From the NCBI GenBank assembly GCA_029449245.1, contig JANATF010000008.1, forward strand, positions 1,426,001-1,490,000: a stretch of 64,000 nucleotides of DNA. Reading direction: 5' to 3'. Made by a program: the position numbers and the translations under genes. Source of the stretch: Mortierella alpina. Lineage: Eukaryota; Mortierellomycota; Mortierellomycetes; Mortierellales; Mortierellaceae. Below are positions 22,776-32,855 of this stretch, in pieces (position 1 is the stretch's first letter; the number at the start of each line of letters is the position of its first letter). Below the pieces are notes generated by a model. The model saw only the letters and a program-made list of their open reading frames with translations, made no database searches and was not told the DNA's origin.

Positions 22776-24414
22776 GGCCGGTGGAATGAGAGTCGAGTGG
22801 AGAGCAGGAAGGGTGTTTGGGACAAGGGTCGAAGGGTCGAAGGGTCAAGGACGAAGGGCCAGGCAAGAGGAGGGGAGGTGTTTGCCGTGTGCAGTGCTGA
22901 TTCCTTGTTCCCGCTGAAAGAGACGGACGAGAGAGGACGAGGTTGAAGGGAAAAAAAAGAGTCAAATCAAAGCAAGGCACTCTGCCTTTTATACCTGGTG
23001 CATCTGTCCTGTATGTACTCCTCCCTGCGGGCTGCCTGACGAATCGCACCAAATCAGGTCTCGTTGTGCCTTGCTGAGAACAATTTTTTTCCCCTCTTGT
23101 TTTCCGGTCCTTGCCTTTGGCTCCTGACAAAGCTCCGAACCTTAACCGTCTCCTGCCCTGTGTGTGGCTCGCACGCTCCGAATCCCTATCGCTCATCCTG
23201 CCTTGCGTCTCAGGCATCCGCACTTTTGAACTTTGAAAAACTAACAGCCAGCACACACAAAACCGGGTCCAACGACTCCAAGAAACTGTGCGGTCCTTGC
23301 TCGCACTCTTCTCTCGCTGCTGAGGCCCTGGCCATTGGGATACATGGGCCCTCATCCAGTCGATCCCGCTCGGCACTTTCCCTAGAGCGCTCGGATGGGA
23401 ACAAAAATACAAATCAAGAAAAAAAAAACTGCGGCGTGTACCTTTGCTGCGGATATCTGATGCTTTGGCGCCTCTCTCATTCTTGGAACAACACTGATCG
23501 GGTCGCGCATGGTATGGCTTCCGCCCCTTCACTCAAGAACGCTCTCGAGGCAATCTGCAGGGAAAAAAAGTCCACTCCTCGCTCATTATCTAAATATTGC
23601 TCGTGGCCAAAAGTCGAGAGATATCCCTCCTCATCGGAAGCAACTCCTGCCACATACAGACACAAGGACAAGCTCGGCTGTATCCTCTGTATACATCTAT
23701 TCCTTTGCTGCGGGCTAGTGTGAGTGACTCGCTCCTTTTTTTCGCCTTTTCCGTCGATCTGGAACTTGCGCTTTATGGTTCAGCAATGGAGATGAGTAAT
23801 TTGGCGGCGCAAGATATCAAACTGGAAAGGTCTGCTCCTGGGCGTGTCCTTTTTGACGCGCCTCTCATCCAAAATGGCAAACATGCCTTGGTGCTTAGCC
23901 AATAGATTGCCTCGCCTTCACATGAACAAAACAACCCAGCAGCTTTGCAGAGCACTAATGCATGCGGGGCGGCGTAAAACTGCCTTCAGCCTACAACTAT
24001 CTGTCAAACCACTGGCTTAGAAACATGAAAAATAGACTCTACAGGAACCTGATTGATCGAGGCTGCTAATCGCGTGCTCACATCTGGGGCGTAGAGCTAC
24101 GTTTCACCCAGCTTCACTCATCTATATACAAGAGCTCGTTCGAGCAAGGTAGGAGAATAAGAAGGCAGGAAAATACTGTGTGCCCAGGTTTGTATGCTGT
24201 TTCCCTTGCAATTGAGTTCCATGGGCTAAATCATGTGAGACACCCTCGTGGCAGTCACCCTAAGCTTTTTTTTTCTGTGCTGCACTGTTTTGGTCCCTGC
24301 CACTTACCTGCACACACGCACACGCGCACATACGCCCATTGCCATCTGCACCGCGATTCTGTAGTCCCTCCACTGGCAGCACTAGTTCGACAGCTCCTCA
24401 CAGCGCGCTGCAGT
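22776..24414. other. Divergent intergenic region, 1.6 kb, no gene seen
   Basis: The region lies between the start codons of the ABC transporter (minus) and CDC25 (plus). Several open frames of 60-300 codons overlap on both strands but none resembles a known family or has a convincing splice pattern. It presumably contains both promoters and long leaders. Confidence 0.5.
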
Positions 24415-27400
24415 ATGGGGATCATGGAGCAGAAGCTCGATCCGGGTTCTTCAGGAAATCAGTCTGCTCATCAGCGCCCTGCACAAACGGCCGATGCCTC
24501 TCAATCGGAAGTCCATGGCACCACCGCCACTGAGGAAGAAGCGCGAGAAATGAACGCGTCAGGGTAAGCGCACATGCAACCTCCATCAAGTCATATTCCG
24601 GGCTTCGGGACAAACCTCTCATGGACAACTGGCGCATGTCGACTCGATCGTTTCTTCTCTCTCGGCTCATTGTAATTGCTTTTGTCCCCGCCCCTGCGAC
24701 GCGTTTTTTAGCCAACCCACGACTCGGATCCTGTCACCGACGCAGCCCAAGAGACCACTGGAAGGTGTGCTGGAGCAGAGCAAGCGAGCCAAGACTCTGT
24801 TGGACTTGAGGTATCTTTTGCAGTATCAGGCAACATGGAAAAGAGACGTCAACGTCCAACAATCGCTTACCTACTAATTCTTCCCGCCCCTTTTCTTCTG
24901 CACCCTAAAAATTCGCAACCCTTCTGCGGCGCGTCAAAAAAAAAAAAGTGAGAAATCTGTCAATCATTTCTCCCAAAGTGCGCGTGGACTCGATAAACGC
25001 GCTACACTCCAGAGTGCACCATCCTTACATCGTCAAGTGCAGGAGAGTCGCTCGGTCTTCAACATCGCACCCCAGACTGTTGCCATGGCTGGAAGATCGT
25101 TTTCTGAACCGACTTGTACCCCACCTTCCGCAGACCCAGCGATCGTCGACACCGCGAACGCGTATCCATCTTCCAGCGACACTCGCGACAACAAGAGTCA
25201 AGGAAAGCAAACCGAAGACAGCAAAAATCTCTCCGAGGACAGTGGTGTTCTTGATGACGCCAAGTCCCATGGCAGTACTGTAGCTCGAACGCTTCATCTT
25301 TCTCGAGCCTACACTATGGCAGGACCCTCAGCCGCAACTCTTCGCCGGATCAACTCAACTGCCTCTATCGTTGCTCCCTTCTCCAGCCGTGCGCTCCTGT
25401 CAAAGACTTCCTCTTCCTCTTCCTCGTCGAAATCGGCTCACTCGGCTGCTAAACGGTTAGGTCAATCTCAGTCTCTGCTGAGGCAGACGGTTCTCGTCCC
25501 TGCCTTTCGACCCAGACTTCAGCCTTTATCCTCGCTTTCAGGAGCGAGAACTCTCTCCAACTCACGTGCACGCGTATCTTCCTCTCCTGATGCCGAGATT
25601 GTAACGGATGAAGATCAGGAGCATCATGAAGCACTTGCCTCTGACGATACTACAGCTGACGCAGAGGCAGGATTGGACACGCTCATCACTCCTGCAGTCG
25701 CATCCTGCACAGCGGCCATGACATCGCTGTCTCCCCCCTCAGCAAAAATATGCAAGTCGGTGAATCTGTTTGGATCAAGACCCAAGCAACCATCGTTCCT
25801 GGATTGCGAGACGGACTCTTCCACGACAGCAGCAGCGAGTCACTCCTTACCCCTCCCAGATACCACGGCCTATTTCTTATCCGACCTAAGCGATGATGAC
25901 GACGACGGCGACAACGAGGACATCCTTCCACATCCAAATCTTATACGTCTGTCCTCCCCCAGCAAACAGTCCTCGAAACCAGTAACGAGCCTCTCTCTCT
26001 CGCGACCGACAGGACTGCGGCGGCACCAGACCATGATCTCGAGCCGGAGCGAGTTTATGAGAACATTAGAATCGGGGAATGGTAGTCGGCGGCGCGGAAC
26101 CGGTCTTTATTCGTTCATCAGCAACAGCAGAATCGCCAGTGGCCTGAGGCAGCCGTCGGTCTTCGCACCCGTGAACTATGTCCCCAGCCCAGACCGTCTC
26201 GATTGCCAGATCCTGCCGTGCGAGCATTTTGATCCCAAGCCCGACGATACTACAAAACGGATCAGCCCCGAAACGGTAATATCAACAAGTATTTTTCACA
26301 TCGACGGATGGCGTTGAAGATTGGCAGCCTAATCCCTCTCTCACACACACTCTCTCTCTCCATTTTTTTTTTCGCGGATAGGTTGTGAATGTTCTGGAGG
26401 GGAAATTCACTGACCAGTATGATTTGCTGTATATTATCGACTGTCGGTTTCCCTACGAGTTTGAAGGAGGACATATCAAGTCTGCAGTCAATGTCAACAC
26501 CACCGATGAACTGGAAGAGTTATTGCTCCAACCTGCGATCACCGACAAGCGCGTGCTGTTGATTTTCCACTGCGAGTTCTCCTCGGAGCGTGGACCTCGA
26601 ATGTATGGACTTTGTCTCTGGGGGCTGTGTGCGTGTGTACCGACCTGCAACAAACCATATATGCCTAACTTCTCGTAATTGACACTCTCCCCCCCCCTTT
26701 CTGTCAAATGAAACCAAACAGGGCTCGCCACCTTCGAAACCAGGACCGTGCTGCGAACGCATCCCACTATCCTGCCGTCTTCTATCCAGAGGTGTACGTC
26801 ATGAAGGGCGGGTACTCTACCTTCTTTCAGGAAAACAAGTCGTACTGCTGGCCAGAAGCTTATGTCGAGATGCAGGATGAGAAGCACTCCCAGGAATTCG
26901 AAACCCACCGACGCAACTTTCAACGCGAGTTCTCAAGGACCGCCTCCAAAGGGTTCCTGGGGATGGAATCCAAAAAGAATTCCAGCAACACTACCACCAC
27001 TATCTCGCCCTCATCATCATCTTCTTCCACCTCACGCTCTGTCAAAAACGAGGTCGTAGTGTCCGGATCGAGCCTGGAGGACTCATCCTCCGCGACTGTC
27101 ATTAATACCACCGCCACCACCTCTAATACCGCCGCTGACAGTGGCAGTTTAATGAAAGGCTCTTTGAGCAGATCCAAACCGAATGCATTCACAGAAGTCC
27201 TGTCCTCGATCAAGGAAGCTGCGCTCTCAGGATCAGGACCTTCGCCCTTATTGTTACCATCTTGTACTTCGACGCGGTCCAGCACCCCAAAGCCCTCATC
27301 GTCGTCCTTGTCGTCATCCAGCAAGCCATCAGCCGTTGATGGACGATTGCTACGTCCAGGCACAGTTTTGAGCAGTCGTTACGCCACCACCACCACCATC

Positions 27401-27505
27401 AGCAGTCATACGAGTTCGACGAACCCATTCTTCTTGGGCTTTCGCCAGACGAAACCAGGATTCGGAGCCATGTCGCCTGCCAAGAAAGATAAACACCTGT
27501 TATAG
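24415..27505 (+). CDS. CDC25: M-phase inducer phosphatase Cdc25
   Basis: Cdc25 removes the inhibitory phosphates from Cdk1 and triggers mitotic entry. Five exons (24415-24563, 24712-24810, 25015-26275, 26382-26602, 26722-27505) give 837 residues. The N-terminal 500 residues are Ser/Thr-rich and probably disordered, the usual site of regulatory phosphorylation. The rhodanese-fold catalytic domain starts RISPETVVNVLEGKF, continues LLYIIDCRFPYEFEGGHI, and reaches the CX5R loop HCEFSSERGPRM, split by an intron inside the Met codon. It ends with FYPEVYVMKGGYSTFF and the Tyr/Cys block typical of Cdc25. The C-terminal 200 residues after QREFSRT are low-complexity Ser/Thr. The start uses the first of two nearby ATGs (24415 and 24424). 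The exon 3 acceptor at 25014 is the least certain boundary. Confidence 0.94.
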
Positions 27506-27634
27506 AGAGACCCGCACAAGCACGCGTCGTGTTCATTTGTCCAGTTATTTATGAGAACTAAAGACCTACTGTTTCTTTTTTTTTTTTTTTTGCATTATTT
27601 TCTTTTGGTCCAACGCCGATATAATATGTACAGT

Positions 27635-29101
27635 TCACTGCGGGGTGCTGGCAGACGAACGAGACGACGAGGTGGTATAATCAATCACTTTTCGCACAAG
27701 CATGTTCCTAAACCGAAATGAAATACAGATCAGTATTTATCGTACTCCAGAGAAGGAGCAAGAGCGAGTAGTACTACGGCTGGGGAGAGGGTATCTCTTG
27801 TACCTTGTTTGAAAAGACTTCAACAGCGCATCACTGTACGTCAGAGAATCCTCCGATCCAATGTCCGTGTCGAAACTCGAAAGCATGGACTGCTCTAGCA
27901 TCTCTGACTCGCTGCATATCAGGACAGAGCAAAAGAAATTGTTTATCAGGACCCCCATGTACCAAATTTGCTCTTTTGTCACTCCGCGTTAGATAACTGT
28001 CTACTTGTAGTTGCTTTTTTGTCATGTTTACCTGTCAGGATCCTTGCCATCCACTTCGACAGCGTTAATGACCAACGTCCAATCCTTTCCTGCTCCTCCT
28101 GCAGCCCCAGCTTGTGTCTTGTCATCACCCTCGCCACCTGTCCCTGCATGGTTCCCTAGACTCCGCTCTGAGGGTCGACGCGTCATTTTCGTGGCTGACG
28201 TTGTCATGGACGAATGAATAGACGAAGCTCCTGAAGAATTCGTTCTCCCGAGTGTCGGCGCTGTTGTACTCCTATGTTGTTGCTGCTGCTGTTGTTGTTG
28301 CTGTTGCTGCTGTGATTCGCCACCCATAGCATTAGTATTAGTATTATTAATGCCACTCATCATCGAATTCAGCGACGTCGAGGACGAAGACGTCGACAAA
28401 GTTGGCAGCGTCGCCTGAAACGGCACCAGCTTCACCTCCATGACCTGCAAATCTGTCAAGAACGACTCCACGTTCTTAATGGTCCCTGTCCGAGGGTCAA
28501 AGTCCAGTGTTATACTCCGAGATTTCGGTACTGATTCCAGGATTTCAGTCTCGAGCGGGTCGTTTTCGAAAATGTAGTGCACCTGCGGGTGAAGTGTTCG
28601 GACCTGGATGGTTGAGGGCGCACTGCCACTGCTGCTATTATTGTTGCCACTGTTGTTACTGTTGGGCGAGGATATAGCTCCAACGGCAGTAGCAGGTCCT
28701 GATAAGGATGATGATGATGATGGTGGTGGTGGTAGGACTGTCGACGACAACATGGCAGCTGCGACACTGTCGGCTCTTGCTCGTGTGCTCGAGGAGCCTG
28801 GGAGCGAATGTGTATGATTGATAGAGCTATTCGGTCTAGTGCCACCAGGCGAAGATGGCGAGAGCCCGGTGGTCCCGGATCCGGACCCTGTTCTTGACGC
28901 TGGTGCTGGAGATGTCGGTGACCGTGGCGGCTTTAGACTCGATACGGACGAGGAGGACAATCCTGCGGTGGCTGCATTGGACACCGCGGCTGCGGCTGTC
29001 CCCGCCGTTGCTGCTACTGCCGCAGCGGCGATAATCTCTGCTGTTGAGCTGGGCTTGTGCGTTTGGAGCACCACAAAGGGCAGTGTCGGCATCGTCGACA
29101 T
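27635..29101 (-). CDS. Unrecognised Ser/Gln-rich protein
   Basis: I do not recognise this family. Three exons (28032-29101, 27804-27911, 27635-27707) give 416 residues from the ATG at 29101; another in-frame ATG at 29206 would add 35 residues. Sequence is mainly low complexity: poly-Ala near the N terminus, Ser/Pro runs, a poly-Asn/Ser block, and 12 Gln at 28279-28314. Islands that look conserved are HPQVHYIFENDPLETEIL, RSITLDFDP, DWTLVINAVEVDG, and the C-terminal block DALLKSFQTRNMLVRKVIDY, which crosses the last intron in frame. Splice sites are canonical and frames agree, so the gene is likely real. The island pattern suggests a small folded core assembled from segments separated by disordered inserts. 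Confidence 0.6.
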
Positions 29102-29499
29102 GGCGGCTGTCTCCCGAGGGTGGTCCGTGTAGGATTGTCTGGAGAATGCCTGGTGCTCTTCTGAGGTGAGCTGGATGACCGATGGGGATTCTCCAAGTGG
29201 AAGCAATCACAGGCTGAGAAGAGAGCTGCGAAAAGGCAAGAAGGGACCTGATGGCACGCTGGAAAGAATAACGGAATGTGCTGGGCAATGGGAGAAGCGG
29301 GAAAGGGGGAAAAGAGGTGTGTGCAACAGACGGTCGGACGAAAGCATAAATTGTAGTCTGGTCGAACGCGCACAAAACATGCTCTCTCCCGCCAGAGCTG
29401 TGCAGTGGACGACGGACTACGTGCCGTTTCATGAAGCATGTCAGTGGGTACTGAGCGTAGTGTGTGCAAGTTATTCGTTTATACCATGGTGTGTTCAGT
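29102..29499. other. Short intergenic stretch, no separate gene seen
   Basis: About 400 bp upstream of the preceding minus-strand gene and downstream of the RPA43 stop. It holds the alternative upstream ATG at 29206 and probable leader and trailer sequence. Confidence 0.45.
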
Positions 29500-30800
29500 C
29501 TATGCATCGGCCTTGTGCTTCTTCTCCTTCTTCTCCTTCTTCTTCTCCTTCTTGTCCTTCTTTTCCTCCTTCGTCTTGTGCTCAACCTTGCCCTCTTCCT
29601 TCTTCTTTTCCTTCTTCTTTTCCTTCTTTATCCTCTTCTGGTCATTCTCAGCTCCCTTTGATGCCGAGATGTCCTCATCCTCTGGTGCTGATCGCTTCTT
29701 TTGTGCTGGGTCCGACAGCACCGAAATGCCTTCGTTCACAGGCGAGGGCTTCACCATCATCGAAGCACGGCGCATCGTTACAGGCACCTTCAGCAGCGAT
29801 CCTGTTACCGTCAACATGTCGTTTGTCCTCACCAGACTATTCGCAGAAGCACGAAGCAAGGCAGGGGTTAATACAAGGTGTTGCCACGTTCCAGGTTGTG
29901 AATGTAATGATTCAAACAGGTGGGCGCGCAACTTACTCTGAAACTTCAAACTCGATGACACCATCGTGTCCAATGCTCTCGCCTGTGCTCTTCAACACCC
30001 ACTCGCCATTCAAAAGCCCGTTGACCACAGGTGAAGAGGCATCCTCTTCCTGCTCGCCCTGCTGCTTCACTCGGCTATAACTGCTGTTGGGGTTGAACTC
30101 GTACTTGTCCTTGGGGATAAACTCGGAGGGAATCGAGGCGTTGAAAGTTCCGTAAAGCAAAAGACCAATGTGATCAGGCGACTGCAAGTTGATAGTTCCG
30201 TCTACAATGAAGTATTGGCGAAGGCAACAAAGAAAAACATGGAGCATGTTAGATTGAGATGGCCCTTCTTCGGTCGATGTCCAGTGAAATATCCCCTCTT
30301 CCTCATTGATTATCCTATCATGAGAGCATTCCAGAAATGAACGTACGAAGGCTGCTTCCTTTGACCGGCTTCCAGACCAAGAGTTTGACTGTGATCCAGA
30401 AGTGGCAGTAGGGCGAGTCAGAGATGATCCTTCCTGATGACTGCAAGAGCTTCAAGTCCGAGTGAGCCAACACAACGCCATCGACCTGAGGCATATATCT
30501 AAGCAAGCCGTAATGATGCCACAAGGGAGCAGTACTCAATGGATCAGCACACATCAACTCCAAGATAGTTCAGGAGGAAGAGGAGGAAGAAGCAAACGTC
30601 TCGATCCTGATCCAGAACAAACAGCAACAGCAAGAATTGGCGGCGGCAAGCCGCTGAAGTTCAACGAACCTCATAAGGAATCCATTCAGCTGCTCCTGGA
30701 TACCCTCGACAGGCTTGGTGGCAAAGCACGGAGGCAAGTGGATATATAACTTGGTCGACACCTCCACGAAGGGTCCTGAAGCCGTGGTATTCTTTGGCAT
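29500..30800 (-). CDS. RPA43: RNA polymerase I subunit RPA43
   Basis: Rpa43 forms the Pol I stalk with Rpa14 and contacts the initiation factor Rrn3, so it acts in rRNA gene transcription in the nucleolus. Four exons (30670-30800, 30347-30498, 30201 down to 29937, 29500-29836) give 294 residues. The N-terminal stalk domain reads VEVSTKLYIHLPPCF, then YMPQVDGVVLAHSDLKLL and DSPYCHFWITVKLLVWKP. The OB-fold part includes GTINLQSPDHIGLLLYGTFNASIP, the best family signature, and a later strand block ending TNDMLTVTGSLL. The last 60 residues are a Lys/Glu-rich tail that reads KKEKKKEKK, typical of nucleolar proteins. The third-intron acceptor (after ATAG at 29837) was chosen for frame. Confidence 0.9.
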
Positions 30801-31375
30801 CGTTCTCTGTCTTTAGGCCTCGGGCGGTGGGAATGATGTGTCAAAGAAGTTTCTGTAGGACAACAAGGAGGCGGACGCAGGCGACAGAGAGGAATGCAGG
30901 CGACAAGCAGACAATCCAACGGGCTGAAGGAGAATGAGAGGCAACCACATGGCTGCCAGCACTTGTTTAAAAAAAAAGGTCAAGCTCGAGTGGCTTATTT
31001 TATTATTATTTTCGCCTCGAAACAGTGAAGCTTCAGCGCTGCAAGTAAAGCTTGCAACCTTGCGCTTACCTCTGTGCTCAAGCACCTTTCTGGAGACAGC
31101 TTCTGAAGACAGCTCCAAGGTCAATAGGGTCATATACCCTGCTTAGCGCCGCTCCTTACAATAAAGTAGCCCACCTTCACGACTCCACTTTCACAACCCT
31201 AACCGTCGCAGTTTGCCTTAGCGTGAAAGGGAAAGAGAGCGACGCTGGCAGTTGCGATTTATTATGATATGGAACTGCACATCAATGACAAAGGATGGAG
31301 ATATGTTTTTTTTGGAATGTTTGTCCAGGCTTTTTTTAATGAAGATAACAACAAAGAGAAAGGAAAAGGACTCTT
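30801..31375. other. Intergenic, promoter of RPA43 and 3' end of RPL9
   Basis: The 575 bp hold the RPA43 promoter and the 3' region of RPL9, both on the minus strand. T- and A-rich blocks are present but no open frame with family resemblance was seen. Confidence 0.5.
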
Positions 31376-31951
31376 TTACTCGTCATCAGCACCCTTGATC
31401 TGGCCCTTCTCGGAAACGTAGATACCGTCCAAGAACTTACGGATATCCTTGTTGCGGACGGTGGTGGCCTGCTGGATGGAAGCAGCGGACTGGGAGACGT
31501 TGCCAAGATCGTTACCGATCAAGGTGATCTCATCCTTCTGGTCCTTGGAGTGGGAGACAGTGACGCCCTCCAACATGGGAACCTTCATGACGATCTTCTG
31601 ACCCAAGAAGTTGCGGATCTCAACCGACTGAGAATCATCGGCAATAATGACGTTGATGGGGAAATGGGCATAGACGAAACGCATCTTGTACTCGTAACCC
31701 TTGGTGACACCAATGATCATGTTGTTGATCAAGGAGCGGATGGTGCGGAGGCAAGCAACGTGCTTGCGCTTGCCGTGCCAGACAACGAGGCGGAGGCGAG
31801 CGGTATCCAGCTTGACAATGTCCATCTCGACGTGACGGAAGTTCTTGTTGAGGGTACCGCGGGGACCGGTGACGGTGACGTTGCGGGCCTTGACCTCAAC
31901 CTGAACACCCTCAGGGATGGCGAGAATCTCTTCCTTGTAGATATCCTTCAT
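31376..31951 (-). CDS. RPL9: 60S ribosomal protein uL6 (RPL9)
   Basis: A structural protein of the large ribosomal subunit, near the P-stalk base. The single exon encodes 191 residues, the normal eukaryotic length. It starts [16 protein letters not shown] and includes [46 protein letters not shown] and [14 protein letters not shown], all family hallmarks. Codon choice is strongly biased to C-ending codons compared with the neighbours, as expected for a highly expressed gene. The frame is open further upstream, but length and similarity place the start at 31951. Confidence 0.97.
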   Translation of the reverse strand: MKDIYKEEILAIPEGVQVEVKARNVTVTGPRGTLNKNFRHVEMDIVKLDTARLRLVVWHGKRKHVACLRTIRSLINNMIIGVTKGYEYKMRFVYAHFPINVIIADDSQSVEIRNFLGQKIVMKVPMLEGVTVSHSKDQKDEITLIGNDLGNVSQSAASIQQATTVRNKDIRKFLDGIYVSEKGQIKGADDE

Positions 31952-32855
31952 TGTGTCCTGTACGGCGAGCGCGCAAAAAAGACAATAATTGGGTTCCAAT
32001 GTTAGTGGGGGGGTATTGCTGCCAAAAGAGTTTAATGCTGCTGTGTTTTCGCCTCATATCCCTGTCCCGCTTGCTGTCCCGCATGAAGCTCCTTTATCCT
32101 TGCACGCGTATCTTTCCGACAGCACAACGGGACGCATCGTGGCCGAGGTCTTTGATCTGATCCAACATAGCAAGCTCCGAAAGAGCGATATCTCAAAGAT
32201 AGATTTCTCAACAGCCTCTCTGCTTGTCCAGGTGAATCCCTTCGCAGTGCGATGATGCTTCCTAGGATGTCTTCTGGTTACTGATTGCAGTGGAGTTGCT
32301 TTGAGTGGGTCTGATCTGCTTCAAGTGCGAATCAGCAAAGCTCCATGAAAGGTGCATGATGTCTGCACGATCCAAACACAGTTTCCAACATGATCCTGCG
32401 CCATAAAGCTGTTGCAAGCATGTTGTCAGCATATATATTGCTGGTAGCTGAGCGGCAGACGGCGATGAGGGGAGGGAGGATGGATGGATGGATGTTTTCC
32501 GCACGGATGCCTTCCTGCTCAATCCATGCTGCAACGGCACACATAGCCTAGTCACACACCGAAAATTGGTAATTTCAAAAGAGTGTTCAAATTTGCCTCT
32601 TGGAGCCAGCCCAAATACTTTGGCCAGCCGATGTGGCTTATCACTGAACAACTCTTGCACCGTGCACGTCTTGAACTTCATGATGGTGGTGTTTATTGTC
32701 ATAATCGAAACGTGAGGAGCGAATATAGTATACAAGGGGGCAGGAGCAACAAAAATGGAGGCGGCGATTAATTTAACAGGGTCAATAGGTACACGTGTGG
32801 AGGATGGGTAGGGATCAAAAGATGCAAGGTAGGGGACCAGTATGTATGAAGGTGT
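31952..32855. other. Intergenic, 900 bp with one doubtful short frame
   Basis: The RPL9 promoter lies here. On the plus strand an open frame at 31989-32255 may be coding (listed separately). The rest, to the WNK stop codon, shows no gene. A short GGAT/ATGG repeat lies at about 32473-32495. Confidence 0.45.
31989..32255 (+). CDS. Doubtful small gene or gene remnant (88 codons)
   Basis: An open frame for 88 residues starts 38 bp from the RPL9 start codon and runs the other way. Its composition is not low-complexity and looks protein-like ([27 protein letters not shown]). A CAG followed by GTGAAT near 32231 could be a 5' splice site, but the nearest downstream acceptor does not restore the frame. 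It could be a real small protein, an exon left over from a lost gene, or chance. No family was recognised. Confidence 0.22.
   Translation: MGSNVSGGVLLPKEFNAAVFSPHIPVPLAVPHEAPLSLHAYLSDSTTGRIVAEVFDLIQHSKLRKSDISKIDFSTASLLVQVNPFAVR

Noticed and set aside
22600-23532. Minus-strand open frame of 310 codons upstream of the ABC transporter
   Set aside because: It overlaps the first exon of the transporter in another frame, is rich in Arg/Ser/Pro of the kind made by chance, and has no family resemblance.
23064-23723. Plus-strand open frame of 219 codons between the transporter and CDC25
   Set aside because: No conserved motif, no splice pattern, and composition like the surrounding promoter DNA.
29438-29941. 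Plus-strand Phe/Leu/Ser-rich frame that looks like a membrane protein
   Set aside because: It is the antisense of the Lys/Glu-rich tail of RPA43; the apparent hydrophobicity is an artefact of TTC repeats.
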